Of a stretch of DNA of 39,373 nucleotides, positions 31,060 to 39,373 are shown one piece after another (the first letter of the stretch is position 1; each line of letters begins with the position of its first letter). Made by a program: the position numbers and the translations under genes. The stretch spans positions 1-39,373 of the forward strand of contig CACBVP010000005.1 of NCBI GenBank assembly GCA_902542795.1, written 5' to 3'. This stretch comes from an uncultured Pelagibacteraceae bacterium. GTDB lineage: Bacteria > Pseudomonadota > Alphaproteobacteria > Pelagibacterales > Pelagibacteraceae. Below the pieces are notes generated by a model. The model was not told the origin of the DNA. It saw only the letters and a program-made list of their open reading frames with translations, and did no database searches.

Positions 31060-32166
31060 CTAAAAAAGAAGGGCAATTAAGCTTACAGCAGCTAAGAGCG
31101 TCAAACCGCCGTATACTAGTTTGTTTTTATCTATATGTGAGGTGAATTTTTGTAATGATGATCCTTTGTAACTTAATCCGCCACCATCTAAATTAGTAGA
31201 CTTACTAAATCCTTGATCTCTACCTATTTGAAGAAATTTTGCTTTTCTATGATCATAAATTTCATCTTCGCTAAAGTTTTCAAAACTTTTTAAGTTTTTC
31301 ATTATTGAGTGTTTAATATCTGCGGCAATACTTTCTGGATCTCTATGAGCTCCACCTAATGGTTCTGATATTATCTCATCTATGACACCAAGTTTTAATA
31401 AGTCTTTTGCAGTTAATTTCATTGCTTCGGCTGCTTGTAATGATTTACTAGGATCTCTCCAAAGAATTGATGCGCATCCTTCTGGAGAAATTACAGAATA
31501 AATAGAATTTTCTAACATGATAACTTTATTAGATGAAGCTAAGGCTATTGCTCCACCAGATCCACCTTCTCCAATAATAATTGAGATGTTTGGGACAGTT
31601 AATGACATGCAGCATTCGATTGAATTGGCTATAGCTGAAGCTTGTCCTCTTTGTTCAGCTCCAAGTCCTGGATATGCTCCAGGTGTATCTATAAAACTTA
31701 CTACAGGTATTTGGAAACGGTCTGCTAACTTCATTAGCCTAATACATTTTCTATATCCCTCTGGTCTCATCATTCCAAAATTTCTTTCAATTCTACTATT
31801 TAAATCTTCACCTTTTTCTTGACCAATAACTAAAACAGATTTGTTATCAATTAATCCAAATCCAGCGATAACAGATTTATCATCACCAAAATATCGATCT
31901 CCGGATAATAAAGTAAATTGAGAAAAAATTTTCTTAATATAAAAATTTGCTTTAGGTCTGTCTTCGTGTCTAGCAACTTGAGTTCTTTGCCAGCTATTAA
32001 GATTTGCATAAGTCTCTTTCAGTTTTTCATTTATTTCATTTTGAGTATTTTTAATCTTTTGAGTGTCGACTTCTGAAATACCTTCTGAACCAAAGGGGCT
32101 TTTTAAATTATCGACTTCTTGCTCAAGCGCTTTAATTTCTTTTTCAAATTCTAAATAATTTTTCAT
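31060..32166 (-). CDS. accA: Acetyl-CoA carboxylase carboxyltransferase subunit alpha with hydrophobic C-terminal tail
   Basis: FSQFTLLSGDRYFGDD, FIDTPGAYPGLGAEQRGQ, GEGGSGGAIALASSN, YSVISPEGCASILWRD; ends YGGLTLLAAVSLIALLF. Confidence 0.95.
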   Translation of the reverse strand: MKNYLEFEKEIKALEQEVDNLKSPFGSEGISEVDTQKIKNTQNEINEKLKETYANLNSWQRTQVARHEDRPKANFYIKKIFSQFTLLSGDRYFGDDKSVIAGFGLIDNKSVLVIGQEKGEDLNSRIERNFGMMRPEGYRKCIRLMKLADRFQIPVVSFIDTPGAYPGLGAEQRGQASAIANSIECCMSLTVPNISIIIGEGGSGGAIALASSNKVIMLENSIYSVISPEGCASILWRDPSKSLQAAEAMKLTAKDLLKLGVIDEIISEPLGGAHRDPESIAADIKHSIMKNLKSFENFSEDEIYDHRKAKFLQIGRDQGFSKSTNLDGGGLSYKGSSLQKFTSHIDKNKLVYGGLTLLAAVSLIALLF

Positions 32167-32171
32167 ATGAG

Positions 32172-32206
32172 TTGTTTATGCTACTATTAATATATTATAA
32201 TATAAT
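32172..32206 (+). promoter_or_regulatory. Candidate sigma-70 promoter for glcB
   Basis: TTGTTT (32172-32177), 18-nt spacer, TATAAT (32196-32201), then AAGGA RBS near 32210-32214. Confidence 0.4.
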
Positions 32207-32222
32207 GTAAAGGACTGAAGCT

Positions 32223-34367
32223 ATGAGTATAACTGAGAAAAATGGACTAAAAATTAATACAAAATTATTTAATTTTGTTAATGATGAAATAATTCCTGGT
32301 ACAAATATCAAATCAGAAGAATTTTGGAACAATTTTGGAAATATTGTCCATGAGCTTGCGCCCGTAAATAAAAAGTTAATCCAAAAAAGAGATGATATTC
32401 AAAAAAAAATAGATGACTGGCACAAAAAAAATAAAGGTAAAGAATTAAATAAAAAAGAGTATTTAGAATTTTTAAAATCTATTTCTTATATCATTGAAGA
32501 AAAAGATGACTTTAATATTGAAACTACAAATGTAGATGATGAAATTGCCAAAATAGCTGGACCTCAACTTGTTGTTCCGGTTGATAACGCTAGGTATGCT
32601 TTAAATGCTGCTAATGCCCGATGGGGAAGTTTGTATGATTCATTATACGGAACAGATGTAATTCCAGGAGATAAAGGCACAGGTTTTAATGAAGAAAGAG
32701 CTCAAAAAGTTGTGGTCTACGTAAGAAAATTTCTAGATGAAAGTTTCCCATTAGATAATGGAAGTTGGAATAAAATTTCTGGAATAAAAGTAAAAGATAA
32801 GGACATAGTGTTACTTGAGGACAAAAAAGAAATTTATTTAAAGAACAAAGATCAGTTTATTGGATATAATGGAGAAAAAGAAAAACTAACTTCAGTTCTA
32901 TTAAAAAATAATAATCTTCATATCGATATTATAATTAATCCAAATCATTATATTGGAAAACTAGATAAAGCTTCGATCTCTGATTTCATTGTTGAATCTG
33001 CTCTTTCAACCATAATTGATAATGAGGACTCGGTTGCTGCTGTGGATGCTGAAGATAAAATTAAATGTTACCGTAATTGGCTTGGCTTAATGAAAGGTGA
33101 TTTAACAGCCAACATGGAAAAAAACGGAAAAAAATTTGTTAGAAAGTTAAATCCAGATAGAACTTATACATCTAAAGAAGGAAAAAAAATTACTCTTCAT
33201 GGAAGAGCATTGTTATTGAATAGGAATGTAGGGCACTTAATGACTAACCCTGCAATTTTACTTAAAGATGGCACAGAAATTCCAGAAGGCATAATGGATG
33301 CGTTCATGGCTACGTTATGTGCTCTACATGATTTTAAAAATAAAAATAACTCAAGGACTGGATCAGTTTACATTGTAAAACCAAAAATGCACGGGCCAGA
33401 AGAGGTTGCCTTCACTAATACATTGTTTGAAAAAGTTGAAGAAACTTTAGGAATTAAAAAATACTCAATTAAAGTTGGGATTATGGATGAAGAAAGAAGA
33501 ACAACTGTTAATTTAAAGGAGTGCATTAGACAAGTTAAGAATAGAATAGTTTTTATTAATACAGGTTTCTTAGATCGAACTGGTGATGAAATGCATACTT
33601 CTTTTGAAGCTGGACCAATGATCTTTAAAGGGGATATGAAAAAATCAACTTGGTTGGGTACTTATGAAAACTGGAATGTTGATGTTGGATTAAGTTGTGG
33701 TTTTTCAGGTAAAGCTCAAATTGGGAAAGGTATGTGGGCTATGCCGGATCAGATGGCGAATATGATGGATCAAAAAATAGGTCATCCAAAATCTGGAGCT
33801 AATTGTGCGTGGGTTCCTTCACCTACTGCAGCTACTTTACATTCAATGCATTATCACAAAGTGAATGTATTTGATGAACAAAATAAAATTAAATCAAGAT
33901 CTAAAGCTAAACTTGATAATATTTTAGAAATACCAACAGCAGATAGACCTAACTGGGCTATAGATGATATCAACCGTGAATTAGAAAACAACGCTCAAGG
34001 AATTTTAGGGTATGTTGTTAGATGGATTAATCAAGGTGTTGGTTGCTCAAAAGTTCCAGATATAAATAACATTGGTCTTATGGAAGATAGAGCAACTCTT
34101 AGAATATCATCTCAACATATTGCAAATTGGTTGCATCACGGTATTTGTAAAGAAGATCAAGTCATCGAAGTGATGAAAAAGATGGCGAAAATTGTCGATG
34201 AGCAAAATAAGAACGATCCTGCTTATCAAAAAATGTCTGATAACTTTGATAAATCTGTAGCTTTTTCAGCTGCTTGTGATCTTGTATTTAAAGGTCGAGT
34301 TCAACCGTCTGGTTATACAGAACCTTTGCTTCATCAAAAAAGATTAGAAAAGAAAGCTAGCAATTAA
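32223..34367 (+). CDS. glcB: Malate synthase G
   Basis: [75 protein letters not shown]. Confidence 0.97.
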   Translation: MSITEKNGLKINTKLFNFVNDEIIPGTNIKSEEFWNNFGNIVHELAPVNKKLIQKRDDIQKKIDDWHKKNKGKELNKKEYLEFLKSISYIIEEKDDFNIETTNVDDEIAKIAGPQLVVPVDNARYALNAANARWGSLYDSLYGTDVIPGDKGTGFNEERAQKVVVYVRKFLDESFPLDNGSWNKISGIKVKDKDIVLLEDKKEIYLKNKDQFIGYNGEKEKLTSVLLKNNNLHIDIIINPNHYIGKLDKASISDFIVESALSTIIDNEDSVAAVDAEDKIKCYRNWLGLMKGDLTANMEKNGKKFVRKLNPDRTYTSKEGKKITLHGRALLLNRNVGHLMTNPAILLKDGTEIPEGIMDAFMATLCALHDFKNKNNSRTGSVYIVKPKMHGPEEVAFTNTLFEKVEETLGIKKYSIKVGIMDEERRTTVNLKECIRQVKNRIVFINTGFLDRTGDEMHTSFEAGPMIFKGDMKKSTWLGTYENWNVDVGLSCGFSGKAQIGKGMWAMPDQMANMMDQKIGHPKSGANCAWVPSPTAATLHSMHYHKVNVFDEQNKIKSRSKAKLDNILEIPTADRPNWAIDDINRELENNAQGILGYVVRWINQGVGCSKVPDINNIGLMEDRATLRISSQHIANWLHHGICKEDQVIEVMKKMAKIVDEQNKNDPAYQKMSDNFDKSVAFSAACDLVFKGRVQPSGYTEPLLHQKRLEKKASN

Positions 34368-34969
34368 CTTCCAGTAACTGGGACCCTATTTTTAAATGCA
34401 GAAAATAATGTGCCATCATCTAACTGTTCAATCTCACCCCCGACGGGTAAACCTTGTGCTAATTTAGTGATCTTTAAATTATCATTTTTAATCGTATCTT
34501 CGATGTAGTGAGCAGTAGTTTGGCCTTCAACAGTAGCACTTGTGGCAATAATCACCTCTTTTAAATTATTTTTTTTGATCCTTTTAACAAGGGACTCAAT
34601 AAGAAGATTTTTTTGCTCATAATTTTCGTTGGAATTTAATGTGCCCCCTAAAATATGATAATGACCTTTATAAATATTAGCAGAGTCAATGACCCACATA
34701 TCAGCTAGGTTTTCTACAACACATATTTTGTCATAAGAATTATCAGATGAGCAAATGCATACTTTGTCGATTATCTTTAAGTTTCCACAATCAACGCACC
34801 TCACTACTTTTTTATAAACTTCAGCTAAAGATTTAGCCAAAGGTTTAACCATGTTGTCTTTATTATTGATCAATTTAAGTATTATTCTTTTTGCTGACTT
34901 TGGTCCTAAACCTGGTAATTTAGAGAATTGCTGGATCAGCTCGTTTATTTCTGGAATTTCATTATGCAT
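34364..34969 (-). CDS. recR: Recombination protein RecR
   Basis: [15 protein letters not shown], four-cysteine zinc site, [31 protein letters not shown]. Confidence 0.96.
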   Translation of the reverse strand: MHNEIPEINELIQQFSKLPGLGPKSAKRIILKLINNKDNMVKPLAKSLAEVYKKVVRCVDCGNLKIIDKVCICSSDNSYDKICVVENLADMWVIDSANIYKGHYHILGGTLNSNENYEQKNLLIESLVKRIKKNNLKEVIIATSATVEGQTTAHYIEDTIKNDNLKITKLAQGLPVGGEIEQLDDGTLFSAFKNRVPVTGS

Positions 34970-35289
34970 TAGAAAGGGAGTTTGAAATCTAGAGGTAAAT
35001 TAAGTCCACCTGTCACTTTAGATAGTTCTTCTGCAGATTTCTTCTTTAAGTTCTCTCTTGCATTGTTGTAAGCAGCTATAATTAAATCATTAATTATTTC
35101 TTGGCTTTCTTTTTTAGCTGCATCGCTAATTGAAATAGATTTTAATTCGTAGTCACCTGACAAAACAACTTTAACTAAATTTCCACCAGATTCACCTTCA
35201 ACTTCAATTTTTTTAATTTGATCTTGGGCTTCCTTCATTTTCTCTTGCATGGCTTTTGCTTTTGAAAGCATATCAGAAAAATTTGTCAT
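34969..35289 (-). CDS. YbaB/EbfC nucleoid-associated protein
   Basis: MLSKAKAMQEKMKEAQDQI, KVTGGLNLPLDFKLPF; between dnaX and recR. Confidence 0.92.
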   Translation of the reverse strand: MTNFSDMLSKAKAMQEKMKEAQDQIKKIEVEGESGGNLVKVVLSGDYELKSISISDAAKKESQEIINDLIIAAYNNARENLKKKSAEELSKVTGGLNLPLDFKLPF

Positions 35290-36960
35290 TTATTCCTCTT
35301 CTGTTAGATCAATCAACTTTGCATCTGGAAAAGCTTTTTGTATATCTTGAGCAACCTTACTTTTCTTAAATTCTTCAATCATGTTATTTTTATCTTCTTG
35401 ATTTTTTTCATAGATGCTTTTCGCATTACTATTTTTACTTAAGGAAATAATCCATCTCTCACCTGTCCAAGATAATAATTTTTCAGTAAGATTTTTTATA
35501 AAATTTTTATTAAGTTTTTCATTAAAACTAATATCAATTTTTCCTTTATTAAAACTTACTAATTTTACATTTCGTTCAAGATCATATTTGAGTTCAATTT
35601 CTTTTTCTTTGTTAGCTAGATTAATTAAATCTTGAAAACTTGTTATTTCAATTTTTGTATTTTGATTATCTTTATATGAATTTTTTATTGGGTTCGTTTT
35701 TATTTGATTAATATTTTTTAACTGATTTTTAATTTGATTAGGAATATTATCAACTGGTTGATCTTCAATTTTTTTTCCTATTAAATTATCATTCGAGATT
35801 TGACCACTCTCATTTTCTAAATTTGAAACTTGTTTTTTTGTATCTATATTTTTTAAATGTACTAACTGCATAATATACATTTCTAAAGTTAGATTTTCAT
35901 TTCCAACTATTCTCAAATCATCGATAGTTTTAATAGTAAGCTGCCAAAATAAACTTATATCTTGCATGTCAATATTTTTTGAATACTGATCAATCATTTG
36001 AACTTCAGCTTCTGAAACTGACATATCTTTTTCAATCGGCCCTAGACTTATTCTTCTGCTGAATAGGTAAAGAACTTCAAGAATATCATTTAAAAAGTTT
36101 TTTGCGTCCAGGCCATCATTGATTAATTCATTTAATATATTAGATGCATTCTTTTCATTGCCACTCAAAACTTCCTTAAACAATGTAATAACTTTGCTTT
36201 TATCTGCTAATCCTAACATTTTCCTGACGTCAGGTTCTTCTATTTGCTTATTCTCATTAATACTTTGTGAAATTAAAGCTCTATCAAGTAATGATATAGA
36301 GTCTCGAACAGATCCTTCTGAAGTTCTTGCAATAAGTTTAATTGCATCTTCAGATATTTTACCTTTTTCTTTATCTGCTATCTTCTTAAGATGCTCACAA
36401 AGCTGTTCTACACTAACTCTTTTAAGATCAAACCTCTGACACCTCGATAAAATAGTTACAGGTATTTTTCTAACCTCTGTGGTTGCTAGTATGAATTTTA
36501 AGCTTGGTGGCGGCTCTTCTAAGGTTTTAAGTAAGCCATTAAATGCTTGTTTTGAAAGCATGTGCACTTCATCAATAATAAATATTTTAAACTTCGCACT
36601 TGTTGGGCTGTACTTTGAATTTTCAATTAACTCTCTTACGTCATCTATTCCAGTTTTAGATGCAGCGTCCATTTCCAAAATATCAATATGATTGGAATTT
36701 ATAATTTCTTGGCAAGTGGGACAAAATTTTTCACCGGAACAATTTATTTTAGAGTCAATATTTTTTTCACAGTTTAAAGCTTTTGCGATTAAACGAGCTG
36801 TTGTAGTTTTTCCAACTCCTCTAATTCCAGTTAATAAATATGCATTTGGAGTTTTTCCAAGTTTGATTGCATTAGTAATGGTTTGTGCCATGACCTCTTG
36901 GCCAATCAAATCTTTAAACTCTTGTGGTCTATATTTAAGTGCTAGAATTTTGTTTGTCAT
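35290..36960 (-). CDS. dnaX: DNA polymerase III subunits gamma/tau; ATG at 36960
   Basis: LALKYRPQEFKDLIGQE, LLTGIRGVGKTTTARLIAKALNC, FIIDEVHMLSKQAFNGLLKTLEEPP. Confidence 0.96.
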   Translation of the reverse strand: MTNKILALKYRPQEFKDLIGQEVMAQTITNAIKLGKTPNAYLLTGIRGVGKTTTARLIAKALNCEKNIDSKINCSGEKFCPTCQEIINSNHIDILEMDAASKTGIDDVRELIENSKYSPTSAKFKIFIIDEVHMLSKQAFNGLLKTLEEPPPSLKFILATTEVRKIPVTILSRCQRFDLKRVSVEQLCEHLKKIADKEKGKISEDAIKLIARTSEGSVRDSISLLDRALISQSINENKQIEEPDVRKMLGLADKSKVITLFKEVLSGNEKNASNILNELINDGLDAKNFLNDILEVLYLFSRRISLGPIEKDMSVSEAEVQMIDQYSKNIDMQDISLFWQLTIKTIDDLRIVGNENLTLEMYIMQLVHLKNIDTKKQVSNLENESGQISNDNLIGKKIEDQPVDNIPNQIKNQLKNINQIKTNPIKNSYKDNQNTKIEITSFQDLINLANKEKEIELKYDLERNVKLVSFNKGKIDISFNEKLNKNFIKNLTEKLLSWTGERWIISLSKNSNAKSIYEKNQEDKNNMIEEFKKSKVAQDIQKAFPDAKLIDLTEEE

Positions 36961-36967
36961 TTTAAAA

Positions 36968-37057
36968 GAGGCAGGCAACAACCTGAAAAATTTTCACTAC
37001 GGCTGCTTCTTTTCAGACCTGACCGGGTTTATGAAACATCCACCTGATGCCAACCTC
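36968..37057 (-). ncRNA. ffs: Signal recognition particle RNA, small bacterial type
   Basis: Minus strand contains GGTCAGGTCTGAAAAGAAGCAGCC (SRP domain IV core with GAAA tetraloop); closing helix GAGG/CCTC plus GGCA/TGCC. Confidence 0.92.
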
Positions 37058-37115
37058 AACATGAGTATATCAAGATCAATTTAAATACTACAAGAGTAGA
37101 TTCAAATTTTGTGGA

Positions 37116-37949
37116 CTATTTTTGCCTAAAAGCTGAAGATTCGTACACTCCAAGGATGTCTAAAGTCTCAGTATGGAAGCCTAATTCCTCTAAGGCCTTT
37201 TTTACTTTAGGTTGTTCCAAGTGACCCTCAATATCTAAATAGAAATTAGCTTGCTCAAAAGTATTTTTAACTGAAAAACTTTCAAGCTTTGTTAAGTTTA
37301 CTTGATTAGTAGCAAACCCACCTAAACATTTATAAAGAGCTGAAGGTTCACTTTTAACCCTAAAAATGCAGCTAGTTAAAAATTTTTTCTTATCATCGTA
37401 ATCTGGTTGTTCAATATTTTTTCCCATAATTAAAAATCTCGTTACATTTCCTTTATCGTCCTCAATATTTTTTTTGAGCATTATTAAGTTATACATTTTA
37501 GCTGAAAGTTCTGATGCAATTGCTGCTATGGATTTATCTTTTCCTTCAGCTAAATCTTTAGCGGAGCCAGCAGTATCTACAGAAATAATTGATTTAAAAT
37601 TTCTTTCATTAATAATTTTTTGGCATTGACTTATAGCTTGTGCGTGACTTCTAACAAATTTAATATCTTCAATTGAAGCATCTTGTTTACCGAGTAAATT
37701 ATGTTCGACTGGAAGAAAATATTCACCGTGAATTTGTAATTTATATTTTGGTAACAAATAATGAATATCTGCTACTCTTCCAGCCAATGAATTTTCTATT
37801 GGAATAACTATTTTGATACTTGGATCATTAAAAGCCAGCTTGAAAGTATCTTCAAACGTTGAGCAGGTTTTTATATCTGCATCTTTATAAAGATTTTCTA
37901 CAGCTATATGTGAATAGGCTCCTAGCTCTCCTTGAATTCCTATTTTCAT
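37116..37949 (-). CDS. pheA: Prephenate dehydratase
   Basis: MKIGIQGELGAYSHIA, IPIENSLAGRVADIHYLL, NVTRFLIMG, ESFSVKNTFEQANFYLDIEGH ACT domain. Confidence 0.94.
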   Translation of the reverse strand: MKIGIQGELGAYSHIAVENLYKDADIKTCSTFEDTFKLAFNDPSIKIVIPIENSLAGRVADIHYLLPKYKLQIHGEYFLPVEHNLLGKQDASIEDIKFVRSHAQAISQCQKIINERNFKSIISVDTAGSAKDLAEGKDKSIAAIASELSAKMYNLIMLKKNIEDDKGNVTRFLIMGKNIEQPDYDDKKKFLTSCIFRVKSEPSALYKCLGGFATNQVNLTKLESFSVKNTFEQANFYLDIEGHLEQPKVKKALEELGFHTETLDILGVYESSAFRQK

Positions 37950-37950
37950 C

Positions 37951-38685
37951 TTAACTACTTTTCTCCATAATTTTTCTAACTTCCATTAAATCATTTTTGG
38001 TATCAACACTTAATGGTGATGAGTTAATATATCCAACATGAATTGACATTGAGTTTTCAAGAGCTCTTAATTGTTCTAGTTTTCTCTCCAATTCAAGCTT
38101 AGATCTTTTTAAGCTTACATACCTTACTAAGGCTTTATTAGTAAAGGCATAAATACCTACATGATGATAATAATTTTCATACTCGTTTGAGTCTTTTCTA
38201 AAAAAATCCAATGCTTCACTAAATTTTCCATTAGTTAATTTTTCTTTAGCAGCTACTTTGACATTATTCTCGTTTGCTAATTCATCATCAGAGCTAAATG
38301 AGCTTGCTAAAGTCCCGATGTCGCAATTTCCTTCTTTCATATAATTTATTAAATTAGAAATAGCTTGTGGTTCTATGTTTGGCATGTCTCCTTGCAAATT
38401 AATAATTAAATTAGGTTCACTCTTTAAATGATCTTTAAAAACTTCATAGATCCTATCGGTTCCAGTTTGATGATCAACTGATGTGAAAACTGCTTTTCCT
38501 TTATTTTGATTAACAACATCAATAATCTTTTGGTCAGGAGTTGCCACATAAACTTCTGAATTAGTTTTTTTTGCAGCTTCATAAACATGTAAAATCATTT
38601 CTTTGTTGTTTATAAGTTCCAATGGTTTATTGGGTAACCTTAACGCGTCTAGTCTTGATGGTATTATTATTGCAATTTTGCTCAT
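37951..38685 (-). CDS. kdsB: 3-deoxy-manno-octulosonate cytidylyltransferase; ATG at 38685
   Basis: AIIIPSRLDALRLPNKPL, VYVATPDQKI, TGTDRIYEV, INLQGDMPNIEP, HHVGIYAF. Confidence 0.95.
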   Translation of the reverse strand: MSKIAIIIPSRLDALRLPNKPLELINNKEMILHVYEAAKKTNSEVYVATPDQKIIDVVNQNKGKAVFTSVDHQTGTDRIYEVFKDHLKSEPNLIINLQGDMPNIEPQAISNLINYMKEGNCDIGTLASSFSSDDELANENNVKVAAKEKLTNGKFSEALDFFRKDSNEYENYYHHVGIYAFTNKALVRYVSLKRSKLELERKLEQLRALENSMSIHVGYINSSPLSVDTKNDLMEVRKIMEKSS

Positions 38686-38779
38686 AATTATGCGTCCCAA
38701 AGACGCAAAAAAAATTAAGTAATTTTAAGTTTTTTTATTAAAGTCGTGTTATACGTCAATTAAAGTATTTACCAAAATT

Positions 38780-39328
38780 ATGGATAGTTTTGAAATAAAT
38801 AAAATAATTGCAGCGGTTCTTCTTACTGCATTAATCATCATTGGTATTGGTAAATTTACAGACGTTTTATTCCATGTAGAGAAACCCAAAGAGTCAGCCT
38901 ATAAAATTGAAGGTTTAGAAGTTGCTTCCGCATCTGGTGGAACTTCTGCAGAAGCTACTAAAGAAGTTGAAGTGGTAGATATTAAAGCTTTATTAGCTAT
39001 GGGTGACATAGGACACGGCGAAAAAGTTTTTAAAAAATGTACAGCATGTCATCAAATTGCAGCTGGTGGAAAGAATATGATCGGTCCAAACCTTTGGAAT
39101 GTTATTGGTAGAAAAGCTGGTGTGGTTGCAGATTATAAATATTCAAAAGCAATGATAGCTTACGGAAAAGAATGGACTTACGAAGAGATGAATAGTTATT
39201 TAATTAAACCACAAGCTTATGTTAAAGGAACAAAAATGGCATTTGCTGGTTTAAGAAAAGAAAAAGATAGAGCTTCAGTAATTTTATATATGAACTCTAA
39301 AAGCGATAATCCTAAACCGCTTCCTTAA
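38780..39328 (+). CDS. Membrane-anchored class I cytochrome c (CycM-like)
   Basis: N-terminal TM anchor, heme motif CTACH, GPNLWNVIGRKAGVV, VKGTKMAFAGLRKEKDRASVILYM. Confidence 0.92.
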   Translation: MDSFEINKIIAAVLLTALIIIGIGKFTDVLFHVEKPKESAYKIEGLEVASASGGTSAEATKEVEVVDIKALLAMGDIGHGEKVFKKCTACHQIAAGGKNMIGPNLWNVIGRKAGVVADYKYSKAMIAYGKEWTYEEMNSYLIKPQAYVKGTKMAFAGLRKEKDRASVILYMNSKSDNPKPLP

Positions 39329-39373
39329 TCTAAACACCACTTAATAATGCTCTTCTGAGCATGAACTCTGTTT
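39325..39373 (-). CDS. argF: Ornithine carbamoyltransferase, C-terminal tip only
   Basis: Reverse translation ...NRVHAQKSIIKWCLD*, typical OTCase C-terminus; too short for certainty. Confidence 0.65.
   Translation of the reverse strand, partial: NRVHAQKSIIKWCLD

Noticed and set aside
34370-34385. CCAGTAACTGG palindrome near glcB/recR
   Set aside because: Only a 4-bp stem with no U-tract; inside the recR C-terminal codons; too weak to call a terminator.
36961-36981. Track N-terminal extension of DnaX (MLPASFK)
   Set aside because: Lies in SRP RNA sequence; conserved DnaX N-terminus starts at MTNKILALKYRP (36960).
36119-37084. Plus-strand ORFs 36119..36439, 36479..36691, 36692..37084
   Set aside because: Antisense to dnaX and to the SRP RNA; no recognisable domains.

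Overview
The window is AT-rich, very compact alphaproteobacterial DNA. Gene order and product sequences are most consistent with a SAR11/Pelagibacterales-type streamlined chromosome. It contains: the 3'-ward part of thrC; a cytochrome aa3 oxidase operon (coxB-coxA-ctaB-small TM ORF-ctaG-coxC-surf1); rsmE; a block of small redox/detox genes (haloacid dehalogenase, tandem CDGSH, pirin, quinone reductase, DUF1289); ubiA and lipid A/Kdo genes (msbA-waaA-lpxK-lpxL); purD-rsmD; a HAD-ribF-ileS-lspA-lipoprotein-pgi operon; groES-groEL; tRNA-His-hisS-hisZ-hisG; cspA; accA; glcB; SRP RNA-dnaX-ybaB-recR; pheA; kdsB; a membrane-anchored cytochrome c; and the 3' tip of argF. I found no mobile elements, CRISPR arrays, phage or defence genes, and no clear undescribed system. 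The main observations are: two apparent homopolymer frameshifts in genes expected to be required (ctaB, lspA); two structural RNAs lying 4-7 nt upstream of a start codon (tRNA-His/hisS and SRP RNA/dnaX); convergent gene pairs that all abut or overlap, three of them sharing a TTAA double stop; a bidirectional terminator inside the hisG coding sequence; a tRNA-His lacking G-1; no room for a glycine riboswitch in front of glcB; and an unusually long structured intergenic region near cspA.
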